Below, piece by piece: positions 45,803 to 57,252 of a DNA stretch of 64,000 bases. The position numbers and the translations under genes were made by a program. Each line of letters starts with the position of its first letter. Position 1 is the first letter of the stretch. The notes under the pieces were generated by a model that saw only the letters and a list, made by a program, of their open reading frames with translations, was not told the origin of the DNA and ran no database searches. This DNA is from Suillus spraguei (Eukaryota; Basidiomycota; Agaricomycetes; Boletales; Suillaceae), in the NCBI GenBank assembly GCA_016800925.1, contig JABCPU010000349.1, forward strand, positions 1 through 64,000, written 5' to 3'.

Positions 45803-48800
45803 ATGGGAAAATTCGATCACATCGCTGAACTGACCGGCTCGGATAATTATCCAAGCTGGAGACGAGCGGTGGAACTGGCGTTGGCCGGCGAGGGGCTGTG
45901 GAATCACTGTAGTAACGGTATAGATCCCCTCGACGTCGCAGAATTTGCTAGTCAGATGCCAAAAGCTGCCACGGCAGGGCAACCCACAGCAGCGGAACTC
46001 GTACTCATGAGAGACTGGGTAAAGGAAGATGCTCAAACGAAAGCGATAATTGGACGAAGGCTCTCACCTGTTGTTCAGAACATGCTGGGCGAGAAACTCA
46101 CCGCACGTCAACAGTGGGACATGCTCATCAAACGTTTCGCTCGCCTCGACGTGACTTCCCAGTTCGAGCTGCGCACCCAACTCTTTTCAGAAAAGTTGAA
46201 GGACGCGGAAGACGCGTCTCGCTTCCTCGGCGTCTTCGAGAATGGACGTCGACGTTTTGCTGAAATGGGGGTGACTTTCACAGACGAGGAATGTATCTGG
46301 ATGCTACTGAACGGTCTCCCCGAGACGCCACAGTGGGTTGTCTTCCGCAGCCTTACAATGGCGCACTATAAGGCACCGTCACCGTCAGCCACTTCCTCAA
46401 CCACCGTCACCACACTCACGTTCGAGGAGGTTGCAACCTCGTTCACTGAGGAAGCGAACCGGCAACGTGGTCAGCAGCGTCTTGGTGCACGCCCTGGCTC
46501 AGAGTATGCCAACGCAACCATCCCTTCGACCGAACGCAGAACGAACCCGACCACAGGCATAAGGATCCACAAGCATAACCCCAAGGGGGTGTCATGCGAA
46601 AATCCTGTATGCTCCAGCCTCCCACGTTCGCTAACGCACGATCGCGAGCATTGTATGCAGCCTGGGGGTGGCATGGAAGGAAAGTCACCGTGGGCTCAGA
46701 GAGGAGAACGAGGAGGAAAGAAGAAAGACGTATCTGCAGCTGCTGTCGAAGCCAAACCCTCAGCCCCAGCAGGACCAGCTCCCCCTCCCACATACTCCTC
46801 TACTGAAACCGCTGCCCTTGCAACTGAAAAGACGCATCATCGTGAATGGTCTTCAGCCGCTATCGAGGAACTCGATCCCAGCGCCCTGCCGAGTGACGAG
46901 AACATGTCCTGCATCGCCAGTCAGGTCTTGTCCACCATTCTGGACTCTGGCACGACCTCGAACCTGATCACGGACAGGTCGTACTTCTGGACGTACAACA
47001 CAGAAGACAAGGTCAAGGTCAAGACGGCGAATCATGGGACTTTGCTCACCTCAGGGCGTGGAGACTGTGTTGCCGAACTCGCCATCAACAATCGTGTGCA
47101 ACGCATTCGATTCACCGGGTGTCTTCATGCTCCGGGCGCCTTAATCAACCTGTTGTCAGTTGGACACATGGTGGATAAAGGCTGGGCGATACATTACCTG
47201 CCAACCCCATCGCGTTGTCAACTCGTTTACCGTGGCGATGATCTAGGCTCGGTTCCAATGGTGGGAAAGCTGGTGTTCCTGGACTTACGTTTTATTCCAC
47301 CGAACACGCCATCTCCGCTTCTCGAGATCTCTGCATTTGCAAAGACGCCACTGTCCTGGGACTTGTGGCATGCACGCCTGGGACATCCCGGCGGTGAGGC
47401 TGTGAAACGCTTACCAGCATTTGCCACCGGTGTGAAAGTTGATACTTCTCACCCACTACACACTTGCGAACCTTGCATTCTGGCTAAACATCCTCGCAAA
47501 CCATACCCACCATCCACTACGCCTCGGGCGAAGCACGTTCTGGACCTCATACACTCCGATCTCTGTGGCCCATTCCCCGTCGTAACTCCTCACGGCAAAC
47601 TTCACTTTGTCCTGTTCCTGGACGACCATAGTAACTTCTTGAGTCTGCAACTGCTTGCGTCTAAGGACCAAGCACTTGAGGCTTGGGAAATGGTTCAGAA
47701 ACGCTGGGAGAATCTTGCCGACCGCAAGGTGAAGGTATTTCGGTCGGACAATGGGGGGAATTCATCAGCGCAGCCTTCACGCAATCCCTGATTTCCTCAG
47801 GTGTCACTCGCCAGCTTTCTGCGCCCTACGCACATCAACAAAACGGAAAAGCAGAACGAGCTATACGCACTATTGAGGGGCGATTATTCGCGATGCTACA
47901 AGCTGCCAACCTGCCCGCGAACATGTGGGGAGAAGCTGCCCTGACCGCGTGTTACCTGTGGAACCGCACAGAGTCCACCACATTGCCACCAGGAGTCACA
48001 CCTTACGAGGTCATCAATGGACGCAAGCCCTCCCTATCACACCTTCGCGTCTTTGGAGCAAAATGCTTTGCGCGCATCCCTTCAGAATTGCAAACGAAAC
48101 TCGGTCCCCACTCTCGTCATGCTGTCTTTGTAGGGTACCCTGAGGGCACAAAAGGTTACCGTCTCCGTGATAGCGGGACGGGAGCTTTCTTCACTGCCAG
48201 GGACGTCATCTTCGACGAAAATATACCATCAGTCGCGCACACCACACTGTCCGATTCCGACTCTGACTCAGAAGACGCTCCCACTCCTTCACTTCCAGTC
48301 CACGCACCTCCTGCAATCATGCCTCCATCCCCGGCTTCTTCTCACACAGCACCCCCAGCTCCACGCCGCTCTTCTCGCACTCGTGTGCCAACCACTGCTG
48401 GTCAGGCTTATGCCGACGAAATGGCTAACACCAAGGCACGTCTTATGGCTCTTCGTGTAGCTCGTGCCAAGCGCGTCTCTGGAGAAGTTGCACGTGAGGG
48501 TATGACGCCAGTATTGGAGGAGGGGGTGAGCACAGTTGAACCTGACACTGACATCACGAATGTCGAGCCGAACATCGACGTCACGGAAGTCATGGCTAAC
48601 GTTGTGATTGAAGAACAGGCACACGTGGCGATACGCAGTAACCGCAGACGAAACCCTTCCAACCCTGACTACGACATGTCGATTCCTCCCGCAACTTATG
48701 ATGAAGCGATGAAGCGCCCTGACCACGAACGATGGCTTAAGGCCATGAAGGAGGAATTAGAGACGATGAAAGAAATGAAGGTCTACAAGTTGACTACCAT

Positions 48801-50252
48801 TCCTGCGGGTCGAAAGGCGATAGGGAATCGTTGGGTCCTGGAGTTTAAAGAGGACAACAAAGGTGGATCGGCTTACAAGGCTCGGCTCGTAGCCCAAGGG
48901 TTTTCACAGATTCCCGGCGTCGACTACGGTGCCACGTTCGCCCCCGTCATCAAGACAGCATCAGTTCGATTCATCGCAGCCCTTGCGTGTCGCAATGACT
49001 GGGAGCTCGACACGTTCGACGCCAGACGGGCATTCCTGTGGGGGATCCTTAGGGAGGAGATATACATGAGGCAGCCGAAAGGCTTTGAGGAAGGCGATTG
49101 GACTCTCCTCGTGTGGCACATGCTCCGCACTATATACGGTCTGAAACAGTCGGCCATGGAATGGTACGAACAGGTTCGTGCTGTTATGATGGAGCTTGGG
49201 TTCACCCGCTGCGCTGTTGACCACGCCGTGTTCATCTACGACAAAACCACTCCTTCCTCAGGCCACATTCTTTGCATCGTCGGGTGGCACGTCGACAACG
49301 GTATGGGAACCTCAAACTCCAAACCCTTTCTGCAGTCCGTCAAGAGTCGCATAGCTCAACGATTCGGTATCAAAGACTTAGGGCCCATAGAACGCTTCCT
49401 CGGAATGCAATTCGAGCGCAAACGCACCTCTAGGCAGCTATGGATACATCAGGGAGAGTATATATCCTACCTCCTCGACGAATACGACCTCTTAGACTGT
49501 AATCCTGTCCACCTTCCCCTCGACTCAAAGCACCCCTTCGGGCTTGACACTGACGTCTTCGATGAGGTGATCAACCTCCCTACGCGCTACAGGAAGATCG
49601 TTGGTGAACTGCTGTACTTAGCTGTCTGTACGCGGGCCGACATCGCCTTTGCCGTCAATGCACTCGCGCAACATAGTGCGCATCCTACCCCCCGCTTTTA
49701 TGCTGCAGCAAAGCGTCTACTGCGCTACTTAAGCGGGACCATCAATTATCGCGCGCACTATGGGGGTGATCGAGCAGATGAGGGACTACGGGGGTATTGC
49801 GATGCCGATTGGGCAAGCTCACCTGAGGACAGACTGTCCATCTCCGGTTATACCTGGTTCTTCGCTGGCGGATTAATCGCTCACGTGTCCAAGAAACAAA
49901 CTACTCACGCACTTTCATCCACTGAAGCTGAGTATATGGCAGTGACTCACGCCTTGCAGGAAGGGATCTGGATTAAATCACTGTTCATCTCGCTGCACGT
50001 CTCGCTCCTCCTCCCCATTGTCCTGTACATGGACAACACGGGGCTATCTCCCTATCTAAAGAGGCGAAGAACAACATCCGTTCCAAACATATAGACATCA
50101 GATACCATTTCATCCGCGAATACATCGAGAACGGCACCTTCTTGCCATATTGGATCCCGTCTCATCGCAACATCGCCGACATCTTGACAAAGGCTTTACC
50201 TCGTCCACTGTTTCAGCAGCATACCACCGGACTACAATTGGTGTCTCGGTGA
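45803..50252 (+). pseudogene. Copia Gag-Pol polyprotein, two 1-nt deletions
   Basis: One polyprotein of about 1480 residues when the shifts are ignored. Gag (MGKFDHIAELTGSDNYPSW) leads to a Cys/His region (CENPVCSSL, then HDREHCMQPGGG), protease (ILDSGTTSNLI), integrase HHCC (WHARLGHPG, CEPCILAK) and core (IHSDLCGPFPV, FRSDNGG, NGKAERAIR). RT (NRWVLEFKED, FAPVIKTASVRFI, YGLKQSAMEW) and RNase H (YCDADWASSPEDR, LSSTEAEYMA) follow. One G is missing in the run at 47752-47757 and one in the run near 50040. The RT box reads GWHVDNGMG, so the second catalytic Asp is Asn. Stop at 50250-50252, followed by the purine tract GAGGGGGTG at the 3' LTR. Confidence 0.92.
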
Positions 50253-50259
50253 GGGGGTG

Positions 50260-50594
50260 TGTTAGCCCCTTCATTACCATTCTTGCGCTATCTCTTATCT
50301 CATGCACCTTCGGCACCATATGACACTGAGTCTTCTTATATTCCGCACCGCATGATACATCCGCACGTCCAACCTCCGGTACGACATTAGCTAATCATTG
50401 CGGTACATACATAGTCTCCGTCTTTGTGTAGAAACACCTCAGTATTGTCTTGACTCTACTGAGGTATGCATAGTCTTCGTCTCATACTTATATCTTGCAC
50501 TAACGTACCTTAGCTCGCGTTTCTCTCGCTAGGTACTATCAATCATAGTATTGTCTTGACTCTACTGAGCTCGCGTTTCTCTCGCTAGTGTATA
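50260..50594 (+). repeat. 3' LTR of the copia element
   Basis: 335 bp, apparently identical to 45353-45687, followed by the GACAT duplication. Confidence 0.93.
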
Positions 50595-51614
50595 GACATT
50601 TGAGGATGGAGGATGGGATACCATCTAGGTATGAAGGATGGAGAGTGGAAGATGCCAGCGCAATGATAAGACCGGATTTTTGGATCTGGAGGTGGGATAT
50701 CCTGCAGGCATTACGGATAGGAACCCAAGCGGGGCCATTGCCAGAGGAAATACAAAACCCGAACACCTGCAGAAAACCATCACAAAGGACAGTTCTTCAT
50801 CAGGGAGGGTAGTGCAAACCAATACAAGGTGAATGCTGGGCGACAGATTTCCGGAAAGAAAACCAGATTGGAAACAGGGGACAGAGGGTCGGAGATGAAC
50901 ACCGGAAATGAAACCAGATCAGAGGACCAGAAATGATAGGAGATAGGGGTACCGCAAAAATGGGGATGTCAGGGATCTAAGGTATTTCCGATAGTAGCAT
51001 TTGAAAAGGATGTCTGTATGAACCCAACTGATCAACGGATCATAAGCGGGCATGCAAGTAGTATTTCTGAGTGGCACGAGGAGAATCCGAAGGAGGTGAA
51101 TGATGAAACATTCCAGAGGTGACTTTGCCAGTTCCGAGGCAACACATAGGCGGAGGATCAAGCTATAGTGAGCTGGAAGGATGAGATTTCGAATTTTAAG
51201 AGTATGGGACATCATATTCAATGGAAAGGGTGATGGAGTTTGCCTCGCACTGAAGTGGAAACAACAGCGGAGCATCTGGGATGGAAATGGTGGGTCGGAG
51301 GACGGAAAACAAGTCTGGATGGATCCGGAGTTTTCGGTGGCTCACCAGAGCCGGAAAATGGAGGAGTATGCATCCAAACAAATCCGGAAATCTGAGGACA
51401 AGACTGGAGCCAGAAGTATGAGTGAGTGGCAATCAGATAAGACCGGAAATGTAAGCAAACAACCGGAGTTGGGGAAACGGAGGAGTTGAGAGTGGTGGTT
51501 ATAGTTCCGAGAGATAGGGGTCAGATCCGGACAATGGAAAGTCTTGGGTCTCAAGGGTCAGGATAGGAAATAGTACGGAACAGTATACTCGGTAAGGTGT
51601 GAGTCTGATTCAAC
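50595..51614 (-). other. Interior of element E, right part
   Basis: About 1 kb between the copia element and the 5' LTR of E. No recognisable coding. The last 50 bases resemble the leader of element D (ACTCACACCTT-CCGAGTA shared on the minus strand), which supports a family link between E and A/D. Confidence 0.6.
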
Positions 51615-53745
51615 TGTTATGACCATGCAAAACTGGAGATTAGTAAGAAGTCCTGGTCTTACATGGGGTTGTACTGGAGGGTTGTAAAGTCAAAGGGGCT
51701 TGGCCTCAGCTTGTATGCTGTGCCCCTTACTCGAGTATGTGCCCTTAATTTCGGATGAAGTCCAAGGGAGAGTTCTGGTGAAGTCCGGATGGAGGGTCTG
51801 GATGAACTCTAAGGCAGGATAGCTCGACAGAGCTCCGATGGACTTCCAGATGAGCGTGGGATGCGCCAGAACTATTTCCGGAAGGTAGGGAGTAATGGTA
51901 ACACTACTGGAACAAGCTCCAAGTAGAACAGATGAAGGATGGACCACTGGACAAAGTCCAGGGCAGGATAGGAGCAGAGCTCTGGAGGGAAAGATGATCC
52001 ATAGATGTCAGAGGATAGGATAGGATGGATCCAGAGGACTAGGGGTCCGAAGGTCTGGAGCTCAGAGGAGCAGAGGAGCAGAGGAGCAGAGGAGCAGAGG
52101 AGCAGAGGAGCAGAGGAGCGGATGAGCATAGCTCTGTGGATCTTAGAGGAAGTGTTGGCTACTAGAGGGGAGTAGGTCCGGATATGGTGTAGAGATAGTA
52201 TAGACTACTCCGGACAAGGTCCAGAATAGAAACAGACAGTATAAGACTACCAAAAGTAGAGTCGGAGGTGAAACAGATGATAGATGGAGATGGACGAAGT
52301 CCGAAAAGATTATAGGACATAGGATCAAAGCTCCAGCCTAGGGAGTGATCCCATATGTCATATACCATACTTCTAATCTCAGATCCGACCATATCCGATC
52401 AGATCCGATCAATTCCATATCTGTCCGGTCCACAGATCCTGTCTGGACCACCCATCTGAATGTGCTCACTTCTCGCACCTTAACTCCCTTGTGTATATCC
52501 GCGTCTATCTCCTTTTGTCATTCCTCCTGTTTCCGGTATTCCGGCTATGTATATTTCCGTCCTACGTCACTGATCCATTACCTGTGTTCATTTCCAATTC
52601 GTGCTTACTGATCTGCTGTGCATTAACTAATAGACTTCCGTTACACTTCATCCATAGCCCTCGGTCCTGGACTTGTTGATTATCCGTCTTAGATACTTAC
52701 AGTATATAAACCACTTGTAAATCTCCGTAGAACCTTAGTTCGAATATCATCTTAGATTCTGCTCATTCTCATTCCGCTTCCTCCGGACTTAAGCCACTTT
52801 CTGCTCTAAGTCACCTTCCAAGACTTAGGATTGATTCCTATAGTCTATATCTCCGACTCTATCTTTGGATAGTCTACCTCCGTTCGATTCTAGTTAGGAA
52901 CTCGTTCCGAAGCTAGCCTTAATCTTTGTTCTATTCTTATGTTCCGAATAACCTTCGAACATATCATATCCGATACCTTCGGACGCCCAGATCCATCACG
53001 CAACTCCTTCCGGATCTTCAGACGAATAACTTCTCCCTGAAATAAGGGGCATTACTCGAGAAAGGGGCACAGTGCACGAACTGAGGCCAAAGCCCTTCGA
53101 ATCTCTCTACCTTTGAGTATGGTCTTAACACCATAGGCCTGAGTCGGAAGCTTACAAGGGCCGGAGCCCAAGTGCAAGAACGGAAACGGAGTTATATAGA
53201 CATGATAACAGGATACAGAGTAATCAAAGGAATATACAGAAGTAGGAACAATGAATCAGACTGAGGTCTGCAGGAGTTGTACTACAAGTTTATATACTGT
53301 AGGTAGCATGCCGGAAGGCAAGTAAGGATAGTCCGAGGCTATGTTTGAGGCATTGCGGAACACAAGGCTATGAACTCGGAAATAAGACTTGTATGAAATA
53401 TCTTATCAAGACGGAAGTCAAGATAACTGAAAGCCAGAGGTGCAGAGATAACTGAAAGCCGGACACAGGTATTAACCTAAAAGGAGTAACGCGCAGGTGC
53501 ATGGGAATAGTTTCGGATATGAGCATGGATTGGATATGGACACGGATTGGATATGGACACGGATCGGATATGGACACGGATCGGATATGGACACGGATCG
53601 GATATGAACACGGATCAGATGGGTGGATCAGATCGGATGGATGGACTGAGTTGGATATGTGAGCTGGATTGGATGGGTGGACTAGGATGTATGGATTGGG
53701 TGTCCAGATGTCCATGGATCAGACCTGAATGTACAGTATATGACA
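51615..53745 (-). repeat. 5' LTR of element E, with a nested solo LTR
   Basis: Partner of 29075-30406, about 1354 bp once 52356-53131 and one CCATA are removed. It differs from the other LTR in microsatellite number: more GAGGAGCA units at about 52065-52120 and extra GATATGGACACGGATCG units at about 53525-53610. The right flank is CGATC. Confidence 0.9.
52356..53131 (+). repeat. Solo LTR of family A/D
   Basis: 776 bp, TGTCATATACC to GGTCTTAACA, with perfect 5-bp duplications CCATA at 52351-52355 and 53132-53136. The empty site is visible at 29808 in the other E LTR. It is the intact reference for the split LTR of element D. Confidence 0.95.
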
Positions 53746-54894
53746 CGATCAATGTCATCAAGGACCCCTTTTGCACATGTCTTCCCATGTTCCTTCAGTA
53801 GATACTGCTCAACCCATGTGACCAGATGGTCTTTGAAGGTGCTTTTGATGATCTGATGCAAAATGTCCGGTGACAGGAGTTCATGAATATCGGCACAAGG
53901 AAAATCATTTGTGAAAGGCTGAAAAGCATCAACAAGGAGAGAAAAATGAATGCTGAAGATACTTACCACTAAGTCACCCATAATCCCCCATTCCTCCCAA
54001 AGCATTCCATAGTCGAACTCTTCGCAAAGAGCATCAGTAGTCTCTTGTCCATGCAGCCCGCCCTCAAGTCTGTCCAAGTTTTCAGAGAATGTGAAGCACC
54101 TGAGGCATTATTGTAAGCCCATCCCTGAGCCAAAAACGGTCAAAGACACTTACTTTGCACACCAATTATAAACAACACAAGCAAGGGCAGATTGTTCAGG
54201 GTAATCAGCAATATACGGTCCTAGGCCATATATCACATGTAAGAAGTCATGGATTGCATGCCTGTGCTGTGTGAGCCCAGATCTATTCTTGAAAGTGCAG
54301 GAGCAACCAGGATGTGGACATGGAATAAGGTTAATGTTAAATGTTTTGCGCTTGGAATGGCGGAAGGTCTGAGCATTCATAGAGTGCATGGCTGGCACAT
54401 CTGGGGCTTGAGACATTGTGTGGGCTAGTAGTGATGTTGAGCTGGAAGGCCTTGAAACAAATTTTTCCTGAGCGGATGAAGTTGGCAGCAAAGTACATAA
54501 TAGCTCACAAATCACCGCCCACAAAGTATTAAACACTCTACAACAAATTTCATTTGTCTTGTCTTTGAAACTTGCTCTACAGTGTTTGCTGCTTGTCTTG
54601 TGCTCTTCTTTTCTAATATGGTTTCGACATGTCCATCAAACACTGCAAAAAGACCTGCACAGGTAGTCTTAGACACCAAGCAAAAATAATGCACTCCAGC
54701 TCAGGTCAAAGCAGACAATGCTTGCATCCAGCAAGAGAACCAAGAGAAGGAAGAGAAGACCCAGAAGGGCATTGAATGAGTTGCTGCTGCACAGGAAAAG
54801 CTTGCTCTTCAGCAGAACAACACCTTGGCTCCAAAGAAACCACATGCTCGTCCCATTCCATGCGGTGGAAAGGCAACTCCGGCAAGTGCCCCGT
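53746..54894 (-). pseudogene. Plavaka transposase, N-terminal fragment
   Basis: Minus strand. A C2H2-type finger (CPHPGC, then HRHAIH) lies at about 54230-54300, followed by YGLGPYIADYPEQS and LWEEWGIMGDL. An intron starts GTAAGTATCTTC at about 53967. Then FTNDFPCADIHELLSPDILH and ILDDIDR-type residues run up to the edge of E. Removing E rejoins the exon and its 5' splice site with 29074 and below. Upstream the gene is cut by the LTR of element C at 54895, so the promoter and 5' end are partly lost. Confidence 0.85.
54618..54894 (+). pseudogene. Divergent coiled-coil ORF remnant beside Plavaka
   Basis: A plus-strand frame from the ATG at 54618 (MVSTCPSNTAKRPAQVVLD) is interrupted by a TAA and later a TGA but stays in one frame to the LTR. 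The middle part (TPAQVKADNACIQQENQEK) is highly charged and coiled-coil-like. It is transcribed away from the transposase and cut by element C. It recalls small charged proteins seen beside transposons in mushrooms; that link is from memory and weak. Confidence 0.4.
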
Positions 54895-55889
54895 TGTAAC
54901 GAACATATTGGTGCTGGGCTTAAAACCCTATCTTTTGACACTCATCTCATGTCTATAGGAGTTACCACTTGTCCATGGCCATCTTACCCCTTTAGCATTG
55001 CCGGTGGCATCCCATGCTTACCGCACACCATACCGACTGCTGCACCTCATTTCACGTACCAATGTCCTTCCATGTCCTTGCCACATCCACATAGCTCCAT
55101 TTGGTGCGTCATTTGTTTTATGTTCGTTATCACTGATTCCATGGCAAGTCTTATTACATGTTGCCTCGTGCCGCAGCGCCTTGCACTATGTTTACATATG
55201 GCGGTTACTACACTCAAGCGCTACTGATCTCACCTAGAGTATTCCGAGTACATACAATTTAGGATATAAGCACCACATACCCCGCATGATACAGTATCTG
55301 ATTTTACCCCATTGCATGTACTATAGGTCAGGATTATTGTCTAGCTCTGGATCTACCCAGTTGTAGACTTAGTCTATAAAGTTCCTTATTGCTCATTAAT
55401 CAATCACACTCATTCTCCATTACCGCTGGACTTTTGATTTCTATTTTGACTGAACTTCTCATGCACCACTACTTTACCGCTGAAAGTATTGCAGACTTCT
55501 TTACTGTTTCTTTGCACCACTTGCAACCTTACCGCTACTGCTGATATCACCGCTCGTCACCGCTACACTACCGCTTGTTTTACCACAGAAGTTCCCATGC
55601 TTACCGCAGTTTTACTGTTCATGCTACCGCTTGCCTACCGCATTCCCATGCTTACCGCTAGTTTTACTGCAAGTTTCCCACAGACTGGAGGTCACCACTA
55701 GCATCTTGCTACCTCCGACAGCATTCTTGCACCACAGGTTGGGCATTATTGAACTATACTAACTTAGCATTCCCTTTAGGGTCAAACGTTCTTGCCTTCG
55801 CAAGTGAAGCAGACTAGGTAGAGTGCAAGACTTGCATACTAGCTTAGGCTGTGGTTTATCTACAGCCCAGGCTAGATTGTATCTTTACA
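54895..55889 (+). repeat. 5' LTR of element C
   Basis: 995 bp, TGTAACGAAC to CTTTACA, homologous to the inverted solo LTR at 1914-2877. Eight TACCGC words lie between 55431 and 55658. The primer site ATTGGAGCCCACCG follows at once. Confidence 0.9.
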
Positions 55890-55903
55890 ATTGGAGCCCA
55901 CCG
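55890..55903 (+). promoter_or_regulatory. Primer-binding site of element C
   Basis: ATTGGAGCCCACCG directly after the LTR, the same tRNA-type word as in element F. Three more TACCGC words follow in the leader (55948, 55966, 55978). Confidence 0.7.
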
Positions 55904-56018
55904 TGAGGGAACCTTTTGGTATAGTTTCAATTTTGCTTAACACTGCTTACCGCTTTTTTGCACGTTACCGCAGTTTTTACCGCACCTTCTCACGCTGTAT
56001 TCACGCGCTACGGACAGT

Positions 56019-56675
56019 ATGGCAGGCGCATTTTTTATGCCTGTGGCTACCTCAGATGCAGCTCTGCACTTTGGCGGCAACACTAGTGAATTACTGACCT
56101 TTTTTGCTACTGTAGATCAATTTTCAGACAAAGCTGGAATTACTGACACAGCTCGCATCAAGTTTTCTGTCAGATACGCTGACTCACATGACACTGATTT
56201 ATGGAGAGACTTACCGGAATACAATGGTGATAACTTTGAGGATTTCACTAACACAGTTTTATTGTTTTACCCAGAATGTTGCTCAGGCACCTTTACACGT
56301 GCTAGTACTGTTGAAGTGGCCACTCCACTGGCAGAACCCTATGAGGGTGATGCTATTGAGAGGCCAGACGCACCACAACAACTGGCGGTTAAGGATATTT
56401 CACCTGTGGCAAGTACTGATATTGTTTTAGCCCCTATTGCGCTACCTTTCGATGAAATTGCACCTTCGGCAGTTGATAATGGCCTCAAATCACTCACGGT
56501 TTTTGATGGCACAGTTGGCTCACACACAGCGGCGCATATTGACCCCTACCGGCGGTCATCTGACCAAATTTTGTTCTCGGAGAATCCATGTAATACTGAC
56601 AATACTGCATTTTGCACCCTTTGCAGTAATTGCTCTTTGGCTGATTGCCTATGTGCTGTACCTGACATGCTGTAG
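56019..56675 (+). CDS. Gag-like protein of element C, short
   Basis: 218 residues starting MAGAFFMPVATSDAALHFGG. The N-terminal 90 residues have the gypsy Gag look (LLTFFATVDQFSDKAGITD, SVRYADSHDTDLWRDL). The remainder is low-complexity and acidic and ends in a Cys cluster (CTLCSNCSLADCLC). No protease or RT follows, so the element is truncated or internally deleted. Related at the N-terminus to the fragment at 57002-57252. Element-encoded; probably non-functional alone. Confidence 0.6.
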   Translation: MAGAFFMPVATSDAALHFGGNTSELLTFFATVDQFSDKAGITDTARIKFSVRYADSHDTDLWRDLPEYNGDNFEDFTNTVLLFYPECCSGTFTRASTVEVATPLAEPYEGDAIERPDAPQQLAVKDISPVASTDIVLAPIALPFDEIAPSAVDNGLKSLTVFDGTVGSHTAAHIDPYRRSSDQILFSENPCNTDNTAFCTLCSNCSLADCLCAVPDML

Positions 56676-57001
56676 CGAACAAAGTCATGCTGACCATGAA
56701 AGTGCTGTTTTACACAAGTGTCTCGTTACTGTCTACAGCGGCTACCGAGAAAACCCCTATAGTGAGCATTACCCCTTTTTGCTTTGCCAGTACCGTTTTC
56801 GCTCCGTGGATCCTTGCCCCTTACCAAATCTCGCTACCGATGTCCTCCTGTCCATTCCATTTCCATCTAAGATCCATTGGTGCGTAGCATATTTGTTTCC
56901 GCCGTTACTAAAGCTATGGCAAGACTTACCTTACCTTCCGTGACACTGCTTGCTTGCTGCGTGCCTCTTAGCTAAATATCTCTATCTCGCTACTGTTCTC
57001 A
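56676..57001 (+). other. Remnant of element C interior
   Basis: About 330 bp after the short Gag. Open frames exist but show no domain. It probably belongs to the truncated element. Confidence 0.4.
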
Positions 57002-57252
57002 CTATGTATTCCGGCCGTTCACGGCCCATACTTCTGCTTTGTCAGGATCTGTGTAGCGTATTGCCGCCTTGATGCTTGCTTTATCAGCGATGCTGGCCAA
57101 GTCTGCCAGCTCATCTACAGTAGCGAGGAACATTAGCAATTCTCTTTGGTTACCGTCGAAGTATGGTGCCGCTGCCGTGCGGTGCAGTGGTATGCAAAAT
57201 CTGTCAGACATACTTATCAGTAACGTAGTGGTGCAGTAATAACTGCGGTGAC
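57002..57252 (-). pseudogene. Gag fragment of another gypsy element, convergent
   Basis: The minus strand encodes a Gag N-terminus: MSDRFCIPLHRTAAAPYFDG, then LLMFLATVDELADLASIAD and IRYTDPDKAEVW. It is similar to the Gag of C but on the opposite strand, and it is cut on the right by chromovirus B2 at 57253. Only about 70 codons remain. Confidence 0.7.

Larger units (their letters stand above)
45353..50594 (+). mobile_element. Ty1/copia element
   Basis: 5242 bp with LTRs of 335 bp that look identical base for base, flanked by GACAT on both sides (45348-45352 and 50595-50599). Inserted in the interior of element E. The order gag, protease, integrase, RT, RNase H is that of copia elements. Despite the very young LTRs the coding region has two single-G losses and a changed RT active site. 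Confidence 0.95.
29075..53745 (-). mobile_element. Element E, pol-less LTR retrotransposon with nested insertions
   Basis: Long LTRs at 29075-30406 and 51615-53745 flank an interior of about 4.15 kb once the nested elements F, copia and a solo LTR are removed. The target duplication reads TGATC on the left and CGATC on the right; the single difference is a CpG C-to-T. The interior shows no Gag, protease, RT or integrase, so E looks like a large retrotransposon derivative that would depend on another element, perhaps the related family A/D. It is inserted next to a 5' splice site of the Plavaka transposase. A G-rich tract (AAGGGGGGA on the minus strand) lies near the 3' LTR. Confidence 0.85.

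Noticed and set aside
54718..55227. 169-codon plus-strand frame at the Plavaka/C boundary
   Set aside because: It crosses the LTR boundary at 54895 and is out of frame with the charged ORF remnant; the inverted LTR copy shows the same chance open frame.
1914..55889. The family C LTRs at 1914-2877 and 54895-55889 as the two ends of one giant element
   Set aside because: They are in opposite orientation, only one has a primer site, and the DNA between them includes host genes.
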